Shown piece after piece: positions 1 to 8,465 of a DNA stretch of 64,000 bases (positions within the stretch are counted from its first letter, which is position 1; every line of letters starts with the position of its first letter). The translations under genes and the position numbers were made by a program. The DNA comes from CAZOKZ01 sp964580585 (GTDB lineage: Bacteria > Sumerlaeota > Sumerlaeia > SLMS01 > JAHLLQ01), in NCBI GenBank assembly GCA_964580585.1, contig CAZOKZ010000006.1:45492-109491 (forward strand), read 5' to 3'. A model generated the notes under the pieces. The model was not told the DNA's origin, did no database searches, and saw only the letters and a program-made list of their open reading frames with translations.

Positions 1-106
1 CATACCCGCGCGGACCCAGATAGTTGCGGTAATAGCCGCGTTTGACTTCCACAACTTCGCCCGCGCTGCCGAGATTATCGACGGAACGAAACAGAATTAC
101 CTTCAT
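1..106 (-). CDS. rplI: 50S ribosomal protein L9, N-terminal part (cut by window edge)
   Basis: The first 35 residues read from the ATG at 106 begin MKVILFRSVDNLGSAGEVVEV and continue with KRGYYRNYLGPRGY. This is the conserved N-terminal 23S-rRNA-binding lobe of bL9. An AAGGAG Shine-Dalgarno lies 9 nt upstream of the start. It is the last visible gene of the rpsF-ssb-rpsR-rplI series, an order conserved in many bacteria. The rest lies beyond the left edge. Confidence 0.93.
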   Translation of the reverse strand, partial: MKVILFRSVDNLGSAGEVVEVKRGYYRNYLGPRGY

Positions 107-169
107 GGTTCATCACTCCTTAGTTATACCCAACGAGAGGACGGGATGGTTCGATTGACCGGTTCGAGA

Positions 170-553
170 TTAATCCTGCACGTAGGGCAGCAGGGCCAGA
201 TGGCGTGCGCGTTTGATGGCGCGGGTGACCATGCGTTGGAACTTGGCCGAGGTGCCTGTCATGCGACGGGGCATAATCTTGCCGCGGTCCGTGATGAACC
301 GTTGCAGGGTTTTAACGTCTTTGTAGTCGATGTATTCTGCTTTGATCATTGTGAAGTAGCAGACTTTGCGACGGGGGAAACGACGACGACGAGGGCCGCC
401 ACGGTCTCCACCACGATCGCCGCCGCGGTCACCGCCGCGGTCACCACCGCGATCGCCACCGCGTCCGCCGCCACCGGGGCCACGTCCATATGAACGAGGT
501 CCGCTGTTTTCGTTGCTGCTATCTGCAGATTTGCGTGTCACTTCATCACTCAT
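170..553 (-). CDS. rpsR: 30S ribosomal protein S18 with Gly/Arg/Asp-repeat N-terminal extension
   Basis: The 127-aa product contains the bS18 core from about residue 62 to the end (KVCYFTMIKAEYIDYKD, then FITDRGKIMPRR, then KRARHLALLPY), which binds 16S rRNA in the small-subunit platform next to S6. Residues 1-61 are an extension not found in typical 75-aa S18. It holds a Gly-rich run with five consecutive GGDR units encoded by 12-bp tandem repeats, followed by PRRRR. The start ATG at 553 is preceded by GAGGAAGG. Gene order (S6, SSB, S18, L9) supports the call. The extension is low-complexity and may vary in length between strains; its role is unknown. Confidence 0.95.
   Translation of the reverse strand: MSDEVTRKSADSSNENSGPRSYGRGPGGGGRGGDRGGDRGGDRGGDRGGDRGGPRRRRFPRRKVCYFTMIKAEYIDYKDVKTLQRFITDRGKIMPRRMTGTSAKFQRMVTRAIKRARHLALLPYVQD
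410..475 (-). repeat. 12-bp tandem repeat encoding GGDR units in rpsR
   Basis: Five imperfect 12-bp units in the 5' part of rpsR encode consecutive Gly-Gly-Asp-Arg. All copies are in frame, so unit number can change without breaking the reading frame. Not a CRISPR: there are no spacers. Confidence 0.8.
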
Positions 554-587
554 GAGTAGATGCCTTCCTCAAGGAATTTCAGAAATT

Positions 588-1091
588 TCAAAACGGAAGA
601 TCGTCTTCCGTTTGGTCGTAATTCGACGATGGGTCGTCGTGAGAGGAATCTGCGCCAGCCGAAGCGTCTTCGCGGGCGCGGGAGCCGGACCAGGAATCCT
701 GGCGGTTGGAGTATCCGCCGGGTGCGGATTGCTGGTAGCCACCACCGCTGCCGCCGCTGGCTCCTTCGGGGCGAGCGCCGAAGCGGATGTTGTCTGCCAC
801 GACGAGGATTTTTGTGCGTTTTTCGCCTTGGGCTGTTTGAAACTGGTCCATTTTCAGTCGGCCTTCGACCAGGACCTGGCTGCCTTTGCGCAGGTATTGG
901 CTGCAGAGTTCGGCTGTTTTGTTCCAGGTTTCAATATCGATGAACAAGGTTTCTTCGCGCTGTTCGCCTTGAGCTTTGTACCGCCGGTTGACGGCTAAAC
1001 CGAGTTTGCAGACCTGAGCTCCGCTCGGAAGGAAACGCGACTCGGGGTCGCGTGTCAAATTGCCGATCAGAATGACTTTATTCAGTTCCAT
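588..1091 (-). CDS. ssb: Single-stranded DNA-binding protein
   Basis: The 167-aa protein starts MELNKVILIGNLTRDPESRF, a canonical SSB OB-fold opening, and the fold continues to about residue 105 (VEGRLKMDQ, TKILVVADNI). A Gly/Ser/Gln-rich disordered linker follows, and the C-terminal tip is EDDLPF, the acidic peptide that recruits replication and repair partners. It lies between rpsF and rpsR on the same strand, the usual place for ssb in the S6 operon. The Shine-Dalgarno before the ATG is weak, consistent with translation within an operon. Confidence 0.97.
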   Translation of the reverse strand: MELNKVILIGNLTRDPESRFLPSGAQVCKLGLAVNRRYKAQGEQREETLFIDIETWNKTAELCSQYLRKGSQVLVEGRLKMDQFQTAQGEKRTKILVVADNIRFGARPEGASGGSGGGYQQSAPGGYSNRQDSWSGSRAREDASAGADSSHDDPSSNYDQTEDDLPF

Positions 1092-1159
1092 GTTCTCAAA
1101 TCGCTTTTCTGGGTCGAAGGCTGACGACGAACGGGATCGAACGAGCCGTTTTTACGGGC

Positions 1160-1618
1160 TTATTCGGTCGCGGCGCTGGCTTCCTTGGGGGCATCGGCTG
1201 CGGGGGCGGCGCTAGGCGCGGGGCCGCGGGATTCACGGTTGTCGCCGTGGGGACGACGATTGCCGCCGGGGCGATAACTGTAGCGGGCCAATTCTTCGGG
1301 AGAAGGCGGGTTGCCTTTCGATTTGCCGATGACGGCAACGGTCACGAGCGAACGAAGGATTTCTTCGGTGATGCGCAGGTGACGGTTGAGTTCGGGGAGA
1401 ACGGCGTTGTCGGTCGGGGTGTCGAACGTGAGGACGAAGTAATAGCCTTCGCGGCGACGATTGATGGGGTATGCCAGACGGCGTTTGCCCCATGCTTCGC
1501 GCGAATCGATCGTTCCGCCGTTTTTGGTGATGAGTTCCTCGATTTTTTCGATCGAGGCGATTTGTTGCTCTTCGGTGCGTGTTGCTTCAAACACGACAAC
1601 TGCTTCATACTTAGGCAC
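1160..1618 (-). CDS. rpsF: 30S ribosomal protein S6
   Basis: From the GTG at 1618 the product is 152 aa and begins MPKYEAVVVFEATRTEEQ, matching the bS6 first strand; it continues with TIDSREAWGKRRLAYPINRR and YYFVLTFD. A longer upstream reading frame exists, but the GTG has a strong AGGGAGG Shine-Dalgarno about 8-9 nt before it and fits the family start. The last ~50 residues are a Pro/Ala/Arg-rich tail beyond the usual ~100-aa fold. S6 pairs with S18 in the 30S platform, and both are encoded in this operon. Confidence 0.95.
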   Translation of the reverse strand: MPKYEAVVVFEATRTEEQQIASIEKIEELITKNGGTIDSREAWGKRRLAYPINRRREGYYFVLTFDTPTDNAVLPELNRHLRITEEILRSLVTVAVIGKSKGNPPSPEELARYSYRPGGNRRPHGDNRESRGPAPSAAPAADAPKEASAATE

Positions 1619-1808
1619 GGATTTCGGGCCTCCCTTCGGTCTATTGGTCTCGGGCGACACATGGCCCGGGACAGGGAAGAGCATCGCGTCCGCCGTGAGC
1701 GGTCCGCGAAGGAAGGGAGAACTAACGGCGGGGACCCCGCGCCTGTCAAGAGGCAAATCGCTTGAATTTTAGTCGAGGGGCTGATTTTGGGGGATTTAGG
1801 GTGGGGAA

Positions 1809-2774
1809 TCAGGCATCGGGGTCCTCGAGCACACGAGCACGCACGAAATGGTCGAAAGCAAGATCGGCGTCGGAGGAAAGCATCTGGCGAATGGCGCTGA
1901 GTGCTCGTTCTTGTCTCAGGGGATAGATAAATATCATGAAAACCATCAAAAAGATAACTTGAAAACCTAGAAATGCACTGAATTGTCGCACAATAAGGGT
2001 GAACATAAATGAGGTAGGAAGGTAGATAAAGAAGTAAATCATAGGTGTTGAAAGACATCCCCGACGAATTGATTCAAATGGGATCGATGGATAATTTGTT
2101 TGGAGAACCGGATGATCACTGCACCATGAAAGAAATATTTTGGCGATGTGGTTTTTTGTCGCGATACTCGGCCCCTGGAAAAATTTCGAATGGAAAAAAA
2201 TATAACATGAGGACACAATGATTATGACGATAAGGGGTGAAAGCACCTCCTCGATTTGCAATGAAAAGTAGATGAGAATACTCGTTCCGCAAATCACACT
2301 CAGTACCATGAATACAAAAAAAAGTTTCCATGTGCGGGCACGTAATTCCAGGTACATCGCTTCCAATATTTCGTTTCCTTTTATTCCAGACTGCCACAAA
2401 TCCAAAACAATAGGGAACTGGGCGCGATTCGGTTTAAGTATCTGACAGAGCGTTCGTGAAATTGTTGGGGACATTATCCTGGGTGCAGGCAAAAGGGGCT
2501 TTGTTTGCAATAGTTTTTGGACTATCCAAAGGATCATAATGAATATTATGAGGGCACAAAGGGGATTGAAAATGACGAGTAAAAAAATGAAAAGGAACAA
2601 GGTGTGAATGGGCAAAAACGTCTGGTAAAGTTGAAAACCGTGTAGAAGGAAAATTGAACGTATCGAATGGCGTGGATAGAATAATTGAAACAACGTATTC
2701 GTGTCCTCGGCTTCGAGGAGCGGATCGAGGCGGCGTAGCCAGTCGGGAAAGATTTGCTTTTGCGCGTCAGGCAT
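1809..2774 (-). CDS. Tandem-array membrane protein, copy 4 (unknown family)
   Basis: Not a family I can name. The 321-aa product shares with its three upstream neighbours an N-terminal motif (FPDWLRRLDPLLEAEDTN.LFQLF) and a second cytosolic-looking motif (DLWQSG.KGNEILEAMYLE) at about residues 140-160. Several hydrophobic segments follow, and the C-terminus is ARVLEDPDA. The ATG at 2774 is chosen over a longer frame because it overlaps the stop of the preceding gene as ATGCCTGA, the same 8-bp junction as between copies 2 and 3, implying translational coupling. This copy is visibly more AT-rich than copy 3. Confidence 0.8.
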   Translation of the reverse strand: MPDAQKQIFPDWLRRLDPLLEAEDTNTLFQLFYPRHSIRSIFLLHGFQLYQTFLPIHTLFLFIFLLVIFNPLCALIIFIMILWIVQKLLQTKPLLPAPRIMSPTISRTLCQILKPNRAQFPIVLDLWQSGIKGNEILEAMYLELRARTWKLFFVFMVLSVICGTSILIYFSLQIEEVLSPLIVIIIVSSCYIFFHSKFFQGPSIATKNHIAKIFLSWCSDHPVLQTNYPSIPFESIRRGCLSTPMIYFFIYLPTSFMFTLIVRQFSAFLGFQVIFLMVFMIFIYPLRQERALSAIRQMLSSDADLAFDHFVRARVLEDPDA

Positions 2775-3792
2775 CGGGGTCCTCGAGCAGTTGCGTGCGG
2801 ATGAAGCGGTCGAAGGAATGGACGGCGTTTTCCAGAAGGACGGCGTGGCGTTCCATGCTTTGCGCAACGACGACGCCGTGTTGAAGGTACAGGAGCAGCG
2901 AGATGACTGCGATCATGCTGGACCCGATGTAAACGGCAGGGATGTTCAGGTCGATGCGTTCGGATTGGTCGAGCGGAAACGCACCGATCATATCAAGATA
3001 CCCGAAGAGGAGAATTCCGGCAATGATGCTTTGCAATGCGAGGAAAATCATGGTCACCAGGCTGTTGGCGGTGGCGCGTATCGAATGGCTGAGGGTGGCG
3101 CGAAGCGCCGATTGTGTCTGCCAGAGCACCAGGCGTGGTTCAAGGTGGTAGATGCGCACGATTGGAATCCCAGAGGCGATTGTTAATTCGCCTACCGAAT
3201 AGGCAAGAAACCCGAATGAGCCGAGAAACAGAAAGCCGCCCAGTGAAAAGATGTCGGCGTCGCGGGTGACTACGATCAGGCAGACGAGCAGAAGGAGGCT
3301 CCAAATACCGAGCAAGACGTTCCACGGTTTTTCGCGCTTTTCCAGGTAGATGGCTTCCAGGACGTCGCGTCCTGTAAAGCCCGCGAGCCAGATTTCGCGC
3401 GCGGCCGATTCGTGCAGGCCGTCGCGAGTGAAGACTTGCGAGACGGTGAGCGGCAAATGAGGCGTGCGGCGCCGGTGGACACGAAAGGATGCGTAGGAAA
3501 ACAGGAGTAGAACGAACAGCGCGGGGATTGCAAGGAGGCCGATGAAACGCGAAAGCGCCAAGGCAAGGACGAGAAGTATAAAGTTAAGGACAATGCCGTG
3601 CGAGGCAATGTCCCACGACCACAGCGTGCGCAGATGAGCCGCCATGGTGGGGCGCGCGTGAACCGTGCGGCGCAGACGAAAGGCCTGGTAAAGGGCGTTG
3701 GTGTCCTCGGCTGCCAGCAACGGATCGAATCGCCGCAACCAGTCCGGAAAGGCAGGAGGGGGACTCGGAAGTTCGCGCTCGTTTTCAGGCAT
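2767..3792 (-). CDS. Tandem-array membrane protein, copy 3 (unknown family)
   Basis: A 341-aa paralogue of the flanking genes. The N-terminal motif FPDWLRRFDPLLAAEDTN is at about residues 14-31, and REIWLAGFTGRDVLEAIYLE forms the second conserved block near residue 135. Hydrophobic stretches lie between and after the motifs, and the tail is FDRFIRTQLLEDPDA. It starts at 3792, overlapping the stop of copy 2 by 8 bp (ATGCCTGA). The near-identical C-terminal EDPDA in copies 3 and 4 suggests they are the most recent duplicates. Function unknown; likely an inner-membrane protein with a conserved cytosolic head. Confidence 0.82.
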   Translation of the reverse strand: MPENERELPSPPPAFPDWLRRFDPLLAAEDTNALYQAFRLRRTVHARPTMAAHLRTLWSWDIASHGIVLNFILLVLALALSRFIGLLAIPALFVLLLFSYASFRVHRRRTPHLPLTVSQVFTRDGLHESAAREIWLAGFTGRDVLEAIYLEKREKPWNVLLGIWSLLLLVCLIVVTRDADIFSLGGFLFLGSFGFLAYSVGELTIASGIPIVRIYHLEPRLVLWQTQSALRATLSHSIRATANSLVTMIFLALQSIIAGILLFGYLDMIGAFPLDQSERIDLNIPAVYIGSSMIAVISLLLYLQHGVVVAQSMERHAVLLENAVHSFDRFIRTQLLEDPDA

Positions 3793-4711
3793 TCGATTGT
3801 TCTGTGGTTTGGTGTGGTTGCTTGTCTTGTAAAACGTAATGAACGATGAGTTTCTCGTAGGCGCTATCGGCTTTTTCGAGAGATTTTTGGTAACGGCGAA
3901 TCAGGAAGGCGCGCGCCTGCTTGCGCGTCAGTTGAGTCAGGCATCCGATAGTGATGAAAAACGCGGAGAGCACGGTCAGAACACTGTGGCGGTTGAAGTA
4001 ATTCACGAGTCCTTGAGGAAGGAAGGCGGCGCCGATTTCGAAGATCACCGTGAGAAAAATTCCGATCAACGTGAAGACAAAGACGGCAGTTATCATCCAA
4101 GGAATGAGGGAAAGAAATTGATCCATCGTGGTGGTAATGGTGTGGCGCAGCTTGGGGCCGAGTTCAATGGGTGTCAGCCATCGATCGATAGGAACCATCA
4201 CGAATTGTTGGCGAGCGGTTTCGATCCCGAGGATGAAGGCGAAAAAAAATACCTGCCAGACGAAGTAGGCGGTGGCGAGAATGAAAACCAGATGCATCAG
4301 GCTGAGAGTTCGATCGAAAAAAGACGCTGCCACGATCAATAGGTATGCAATGACCGCGAACCACTCCGATTGTTTCCACATCAAGCGTCCTTCGAGATAT
4401 AAAGTTTCAACGATGTCGCGTCCCGTGTTGGGAGTTAACCAGATGTCGGTGGCGGCCTGAAGAAGAATGCCTTTTTCAGAGTAAACGTCCGAAAGTCTGC
4501 GGGGCAGAAAAGGGGTCAAGTTGCGTTTGTCCCAGCGACCAACGCCTGGGGCTTTTGACGGGGCAAAAAATTTTCGTCCGTGAACTTTGCGACGGCGGTA
4601 GAAGGCCTGGAACAGGCAATTGGTTTTTTCGGCGTCAAGTGTTGGGTCGTTGCGTCGCATCCATTCGGAGAATGCAGGCGGAGTTTCAGTTTCGGACGAG
4701 GGTTTGACCAT
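3785..4711 (-). CDS. Tandem-array membrane protein, copy 2 (unknown family)
   Basis: A 308-aa product if started at the ATG at 4711, which removes an implausible Ser/Arg-rich leader from the longer frame and places the conserved motif FSEWMRRNDPTLDAEKTN at residue ~14. The second motif is TDIWLTPNTGRDIVETLYLE near residue 90-110. At least four hydrophobic segments follow, then a basic stretch and SAYEKLIVHYVLQDK. It overlaps the end of copy 1 by 26 bp. Same family as the other three; function unknown. Confidence 0.8.
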   Translation of the reverse strand: MVKPSSETETPPAFSEWMRRNDPTLDAEKTNCLFQAFYRRRKVHGRKFFAPSKAPGVGRWDKRNLTPFLPRRLSDVYSEKGILLQAATDIWLTPNTGRDIVETLYLEGRLMWKQSEWFAVIAYLLIVAASFFDRTLSLMHLVFILATAYFVWQVFFFAFILGIETARQQFVMVPIDRWLTPIELGPKLRHTITTTMDQFLSLIPWMITAVFVFTLIGIFLTVIFEIGAAFLPQGLVNYFNRHSVLTVLSAFFITIGCLTQLTRKQARAFLIRRYQKSLEKADSAYEKLIVHYVLQDKQPHQTTEQSNA

Positions 4712-5612
4712 GGGAGGCGGTGGCTTTCGCTTGGTGGTTGCTGTATTCTTCGAAAACGAATCGTTCCATGAATTGCGGATAAAGTTCGTTGATGCGGTCG
4801 AACCGGGCGCGAATTTTCTCGCACCGGTTGGGACGCGGCCAACGACGATTAATTTCGATGATGAGCGACAATGAGAACAGGAGGACAATCGAGATTACAT
4901 GGCAAGGCCATTCGATAATGATTTTGATCATGAAAGGATTCGATTTGTAGGGCTGCGAATTAACCCATCGCTCGAATTGAGCGGCCCCCCATATCGCAAG
5001 AAAGATAAGCAACGACATCCAAAACAAAATCTTCAAACTGAGGAAAATCATGGGGAAATGTTCGTGTCGAAAACGGTCCCATGCATTGTCCGGGGTTTGA
5101 AAAATATGTTCGAGGAGTTTGAGTGATGTATCGGAACCCGGAGTTCGAATCACTTGGATTGGCGTGAATAAGCAGCATCCCGTCCAGACAATCATCAAAC
5201 ACATTCCCATTAGACTTAAAGGTGAGCCGAAAACCAGATACACTCCCAACGCGATCAACCAGATGAATATAAAGATGGAGGAGATTTCATTTCTTAACAA
5301 ATTATTTTCCAGGTAGATTGCCTCGGCGAGATCGCGGCCCGATGCACCGGTCATCCAGATATCAATGGCGGCAGATCGCACAAACCCCAGAGGTCCGAAA
5401 ACATTTGTCAAATAGAACGGAAGCGTATTCACCAGAATGGGTTTATGGGGACTGATGTTTGGCGGCAAGCTTTGGCCTTTGAGAAGACGTAGCGGATCCA
5501 TATGATTGCGTCGTTCGTGAAACGCCTGGAACAATGCGTTCGTGTCCTCGGCGGCGAGGAGCGGATCGACTTTTCGCATCTTCTCGTTGAAAACAGGTTG
5601 GGTTTTGCTCAT
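4686..5612 (-). CDS. Tandem-array membrane protein, copy 1 (unknown family)
   Basis: The 308-aa first gene of the four-gene array. The N-terminal motif NEKMRKVDPLLAAEDTNALF is followed by QAFHERR, and the second block is IDIWMTGASGRDLAEAIYLE near residue 90-110. Hydrophobic segments occur at about residues 115-150 and 195-260. The C-terminal region (FDRINELYPQFMERFVFEEY) matches the FxxF tail of the other copies. It is divergent from the CysZ-like gene at 5738 and probably begins the operon. No homologous named family is recognised. Confidence 0.82.
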   Translation of the reverse strand: MSKTQPVFNEKMRKVDPLLAAEDTNALFQAFHERRNHMDPLRLLKGQSLPPNISPHKPILVNTLPFYLTNVFGPLGFVRSAAIDIWMTGASGRDLAEAIYLENNLLRNEISSIFIFIWLIALGVYLVFGSPLSLMGMCLMIVWTGCCLFTPIQVIRTPGSDTSLKLLEHIFQTPDNAWDRFRHEHFPMIFLSLKILFWMSLLIFLAIWGAAQFERWVNSQPYKSNPFMIKIIIEWPCHVISIVLLFSLSLIIEINRRWPRPNRCEKIRARFDRINELYPQFMERFVFEEYSNHQAKATASHGQTLVRN

Positions 5613-5737
5613 CGAATTTGCTCGTTGGCCGGGGATTTTTAAACAGAAACCGTTTCACCGGGTTGGATTGTGTCTCGGCTTGCGCGACTGAAGGGTTTTT
5701 ATTCAACTAAACCATCGATTTGATTTCGAGGTTGGAG

Positions 5738-6583
5738 ATGAAGGTCATTCACGGCACGATGCAGGCAGTGCATTCGGCGTTTTTGAACGAAGAACCGTTG
5801 GGGTTTCGCGAAGGCGTTCAGGCGCTCTTTCGCGGTGTTCAATATTTAATCGCGAGACCGCATTATCTGGCGGTTTGCGCAGCACCGTGGGCGTTGAACC
5901 TGATCGTTGTCGGGCCGATTGTGGCGATATTGCTCAAATTTCTGGTTTACGATTGGGTGGTTGGATGGGCACCGGACCAGGATGTCTGGTGGGCGACGGC
6001 CATCGAGGTCGCTCTGCGTATTTTTATCCTGCCGACGTTGTTTGCCGTTTGGGTGGTGGTGTTTTTGCTGATGTCGATGGTGGTGGGGGCGCCTTTTCAC
6101 GATAAACTGGGCGAGTTGATCGAGCAGGAGGAATTCGCTGGGCGTCCGGATTTGCTGGCACCGTCGATGCCGCTGTGGGTGGGGGTGCGGCATGCGCTCG
6201 TCGAAGCGTTGAAACGCGTCGGGGTTTTGATTCCCAGGTTGGTATTGGCGTTGTTCCTGGGGGTGATTCCGTTGGTGGGTCCGTTGATTGTGATGGTGGT
6301 TGATTTTTTTCTGGCGGCAGGATTCATGACGCTCGATGCGTTCAGCATGCCGATGGATCGGAGAGGAATTCCGCTCGAAGAAAAAATCCGTTGGGTAAAA
6401 TCGAATCGGCGGTTCGCGTTGGGATTTGGGCTGCCGCTGCTGGTGTTGCCGTGCGCGTTTTTCCTGATGCCACCGTTGGCGACGGCAGCGGCGACGTTGG
6501 TTTATTGCCGGTATCGATTGCGGGAGGAAACGCAGGTGGGGACGGAAGAAAAAGCAGGAGCTGAAAGGCAAAAGGCTGAATAA
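5738..6583 (+). CDS. EI24/CysZ-like integral membrane protein
   Basis: The 281-aa polytopic protein has its N-terminal block (FREGVQALFRGVQYLIARPHY) followed by long hydrophobic helices, the EI24 (etoposide-induced 2.4/CysZ) pattern. Conserved-looking features are GAPFHDKLGELIEQ after the second membrane segment, and a late VDFFLAAGFMTLDAFSMP with MDRRG and KIRWVKSNRRFALGFG. CysZ members import sulfate, but no cysteine-pathway gene is nearby, so substrate is not assigned. The ATG at 5738 has GAGG 7-9 nt upstream and is preferred to the TTG at 5720. Confidence 0.75.
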   Translation: MKVIHGTMQAVHSAFLNEEPLGFREGVQALFRGVQYLIARPHYLAVCAAPWALNLIVVGPIVAILLKFLVYDWVVGWAPDQDVWWATAIEVALRIFILPTLFAVWVVVFLLMSMVVGAPFHDKLGELIEQEEFAGRPDLLAPSMPLWVGVRHALVEALKRVGVLIPRLVLALFLGVIPLVGPLIVMVVDFFLAAGFMTLDAFSMPMDRRGIPLEEKIRWVKSNRRFALGFGLPLLVLPCAFFLMPPLATAAATLVYCRYRLREETQVGTEEKAGAERQKAE

Positions 6584-6600
6584 GAGCCTTTTGCCAAATG

Positions 6601-6872
6601 ATGTGGCCGCATGATTGGAACCATCCTTTGATGTCTTGCGTGGTGACGGCGTCGAGCCCTTTGGCGACGGCGCTGCTCAGCGCTCGTGTGCCGCGAAGAA
6701 GGGCTTTCACTTTGCTCCACATTTTCTCGATCGGGTTGAGGTTGGGGCTGTAGGCGGGCAGGAACAACAGGGTGGCTCCAGCGGCTTCGATGGCGGTTTG
6801 CCCGACGGCGCTTTGTCATGGGCTCGTTTGCCTTTGGGAGCACGACTGGATACGTATGTTTTTACGAAAATA
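6601..6872 (-). pseudogene. Decayed IS630-family transposase, C-terminal remnant
   Basis: On the minus strand one frame reads SRAPKGKRAHDKAP, the block before the central DDE residues in IS630 transposases. The sequence then jumps frame to IEAAGATLLFLPAYSPNLNP, followed by IEKMWSKVKALLRG and GWFQSCGH, the end of the same family including the final acidic residue (NPIE). The middle of the catalytic domain is deleted and the N-terminus is absent. The reading frame then runs on into the antisense of the upstream gene. It is non-functional and sits immediately after the CysZ-like gene. Confidence 0.8.
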
Positions 6873-7119
6873 TTAATGGCGAGTTCGTCTGTAAGTTTTT
6901 TCCGAATTTCCGTAATTGTTTTTTTTTGTTTGTTTTGCAAGTGTCCTCTCGTTCGAGCGCCAGACGACTTTCAGCTTTCAGCCTACTCTGTTGCGCCGGG
7001 TCCTCAAGATTCCGGGTGGAGTCGATTTGTGTCTGGATTTGAGCGTTTATTCAAATTTCAAATTGAAACTTTGGGCGAAAAAATACTTCTTCCAAGTTTC
7101 AGGAAAGAGTAGTTTTGCA

Positions 7120-8268
7120 ATGAAAAAACATTTGAACAAAATTTCTACTGTACTTGCCGTATCCGCACTGTTGGGATGCGCTTCTATCGCTTCCGCTGCG
7201 CCGTTTGGATCGGGCAACATTGTTGTGCTTCGCGTTGGCGATGGTACCAGCTTGCTTGTAAACCAAACAGCAGCACCGTTATTTCTCGACGAATACCTGC
7301 CCGACGGCACGCTTGTTCAATCGATCAGCATGCCGACCACGACTTCTGGTTCAAATCGTCGGGTAACGCTTCATGGTGTTGAAACAGCGGTTGGCGCACT
7401 AAACCGTTCTGTAAACAATCAATATTTGACGTTTGGCGGATATGACGCTGCGGTGGGAACCGCAAGCTTAACCAGTTCGACGGTTGATCGCGTCATTGCG
7501 CGTGTCGATTCGGACGGCAATGTTAATACGACAACGACGATTTCGGATGGCTTTGGGCGTATTGCCAGTGTGATTTCCGACGACGGCTTACATTTTTGGA
7601 GCACCGGTAATACCAGCGGTGCGAGAAACGGCGGTCTGCGTTATTCTTCGCTTCTGGGTAATTCAACAACGACCTTGGTTGTTTCTTCTCCGAATAACCT
7701 GCTGATGACGGGTATTTTCGATGATCAACTTTATACAAGTGTTTCCTTCGGCTCAACGATCGGCGTAGCAACGTTGGGCACTGGATTGCCCGTTTCGACA
7801 GGCCAATCCATGACTTTATTGCCCGGGTTCTTTACATCGGGAACACACGCGCCACGCGCGTATTATTTCCTCGATGCTTCGACGATTTTCCTCGTTGATA
7901 CTCAGTCACAAGCCAACCAGGGCGGATTGCAAAAATGGACGTTCAACGGATCGACATGGGACTTTGCGACAACGCCTTTCCCTATTATTTCTCCCACCAC
8001 ATCGGCTGGTTTGGGCGGACTGGTTGGAACGTCCAGCGGATCCAATGTTACTCTGTACGCCACGACAGTTGAAAACGAAACAACGGGCAACAGTTTGATC
8101 AAACTTGAAAGCACCGATGGCGGAGCTACATTCCCGACTATCACAGTCCTGGCATCGTCACCTGCGGGCACATTCAATACATTATTCCGCGGTGTGGCTT
8201 TCGCGCCCGAGCCTGCTGGCGCGGGTGTCGAAATGTGGGAAGAATTCGACGGCCCCCTGGCCCGATAA
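7120..8268 (+). CDS. Secreted protein of unknown function
   Basis: From the ATG at 7120 (AGGAAAGAG about 10 nt upstream) the 382-aa protein begins with a signal peptide: MKKHLNKISTVLAVSALLG, then CASIASAAPFG, with cleavage likely after ASA; a lipobox-like LLGC is also possible. The mature part is Thr/Ser/Gly-rich and repetitive (RVDSDGNVNTTTTISDGFG; STGNTSGARNGGLRYSS; LIKLESTDGGATFPTI), ending FRGVAFAPEP. This resembles beta-propeller or beta-rich extracellular proteins. No catalytic motif is seen. A longer frame upstream from 6916 has no signal and passes through AT-rich leader DNA, so it is rejected. Confidence 0.7.
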   Translation: MKKHLNKISTVLAVSALLGCASIASAAPFGSGNIVVLRVGDGTSLLVNQTAAPLFLDEYLPDGTLVQSISMPTTTSGSNRRVTLHGVETAVGALNRSVNNQYLTFGGYDAAVGTASLTSSTVDRVIARVDSDGNVNTTTTISDGFGRIASVISDDGLHFWSTGNTSGARNGGLRYSSLLGNSTTTLVVSSPNNLLMTGIFDDQLYTSVSFGSTIGVATLGTGLPVSTGQSMTLLPGFFTSGTHAPRAYYFLDASTIFLVDTQSQANQGGLQKWTFNGSTWDFATTPFPIISPTTSAGLGGLVGTSSGSNVTLYATTVENETTGNSLIKLESTDGGATFPTITVLASSPAGTFNTLFRGVAFAPEPAGAGVEMWEEFDGPLAR

Positions 8269-8423
8269 GACATGCCGGATAAAAACCGGGCAAACTGCTT
8301 ATCTCTCTCCTCGTCGTCAACCTGGCAGGGCCAGCAATGTCGAACGGAGTCAACATTGCTGGGTCCAATACGGGACTGCTGCATCGATTGCCCATTATGA
8401 TGTCAAGCAACTCGTAGCCGACT

Positions 8424-8465
8424 ATTCGCTCGATCGGGTCAACTGGCTGGCCCGATCGAGCGAAT
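8424..8465. other. Perfect 15-bp inverted repeat over the trmL stop codon
   Basis: ATTCGCTCGATCGGG (8424-8438) pairs perfectly with CCCGATCGAGCGAAT (8451-8465) across a 12-nt loop. It overlaps the 3' end of trmL. No T-run follows on either strand, so it is not a textbook rho-independent terminator; it could protect the 3' end or stop convergent transcription. Confidence 0.7.

Noticed and set aside
410..475. Direct repeats in rpsR considered as CRISPR-like
   Set aside because: Contiguous 12-bp units without spacers, in frame, encode GGDR.
366..998. 210-aa plus-strand frame over rpsR and ssb
   Set aside because: Antisense of a Gly/Arg-rich repeat, giving Pro/Arg low-complexity sequence.
6342..6767. 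Full 141-aa frame containing the IS630 end treated as a gene
   Set aside because: Only the first two-thirds match a transposase; the rest is antisense of the CysZ-like gene. The transposase itself is truncated and frameshifted, so it is recorded as a pseudogene.
8424..8465. Inverted repeat at trmL end considered a rho-independent terminator
   Set aside because: The stem is perfect but no T-run follows on either strand, so it is listed only as a hairpin.
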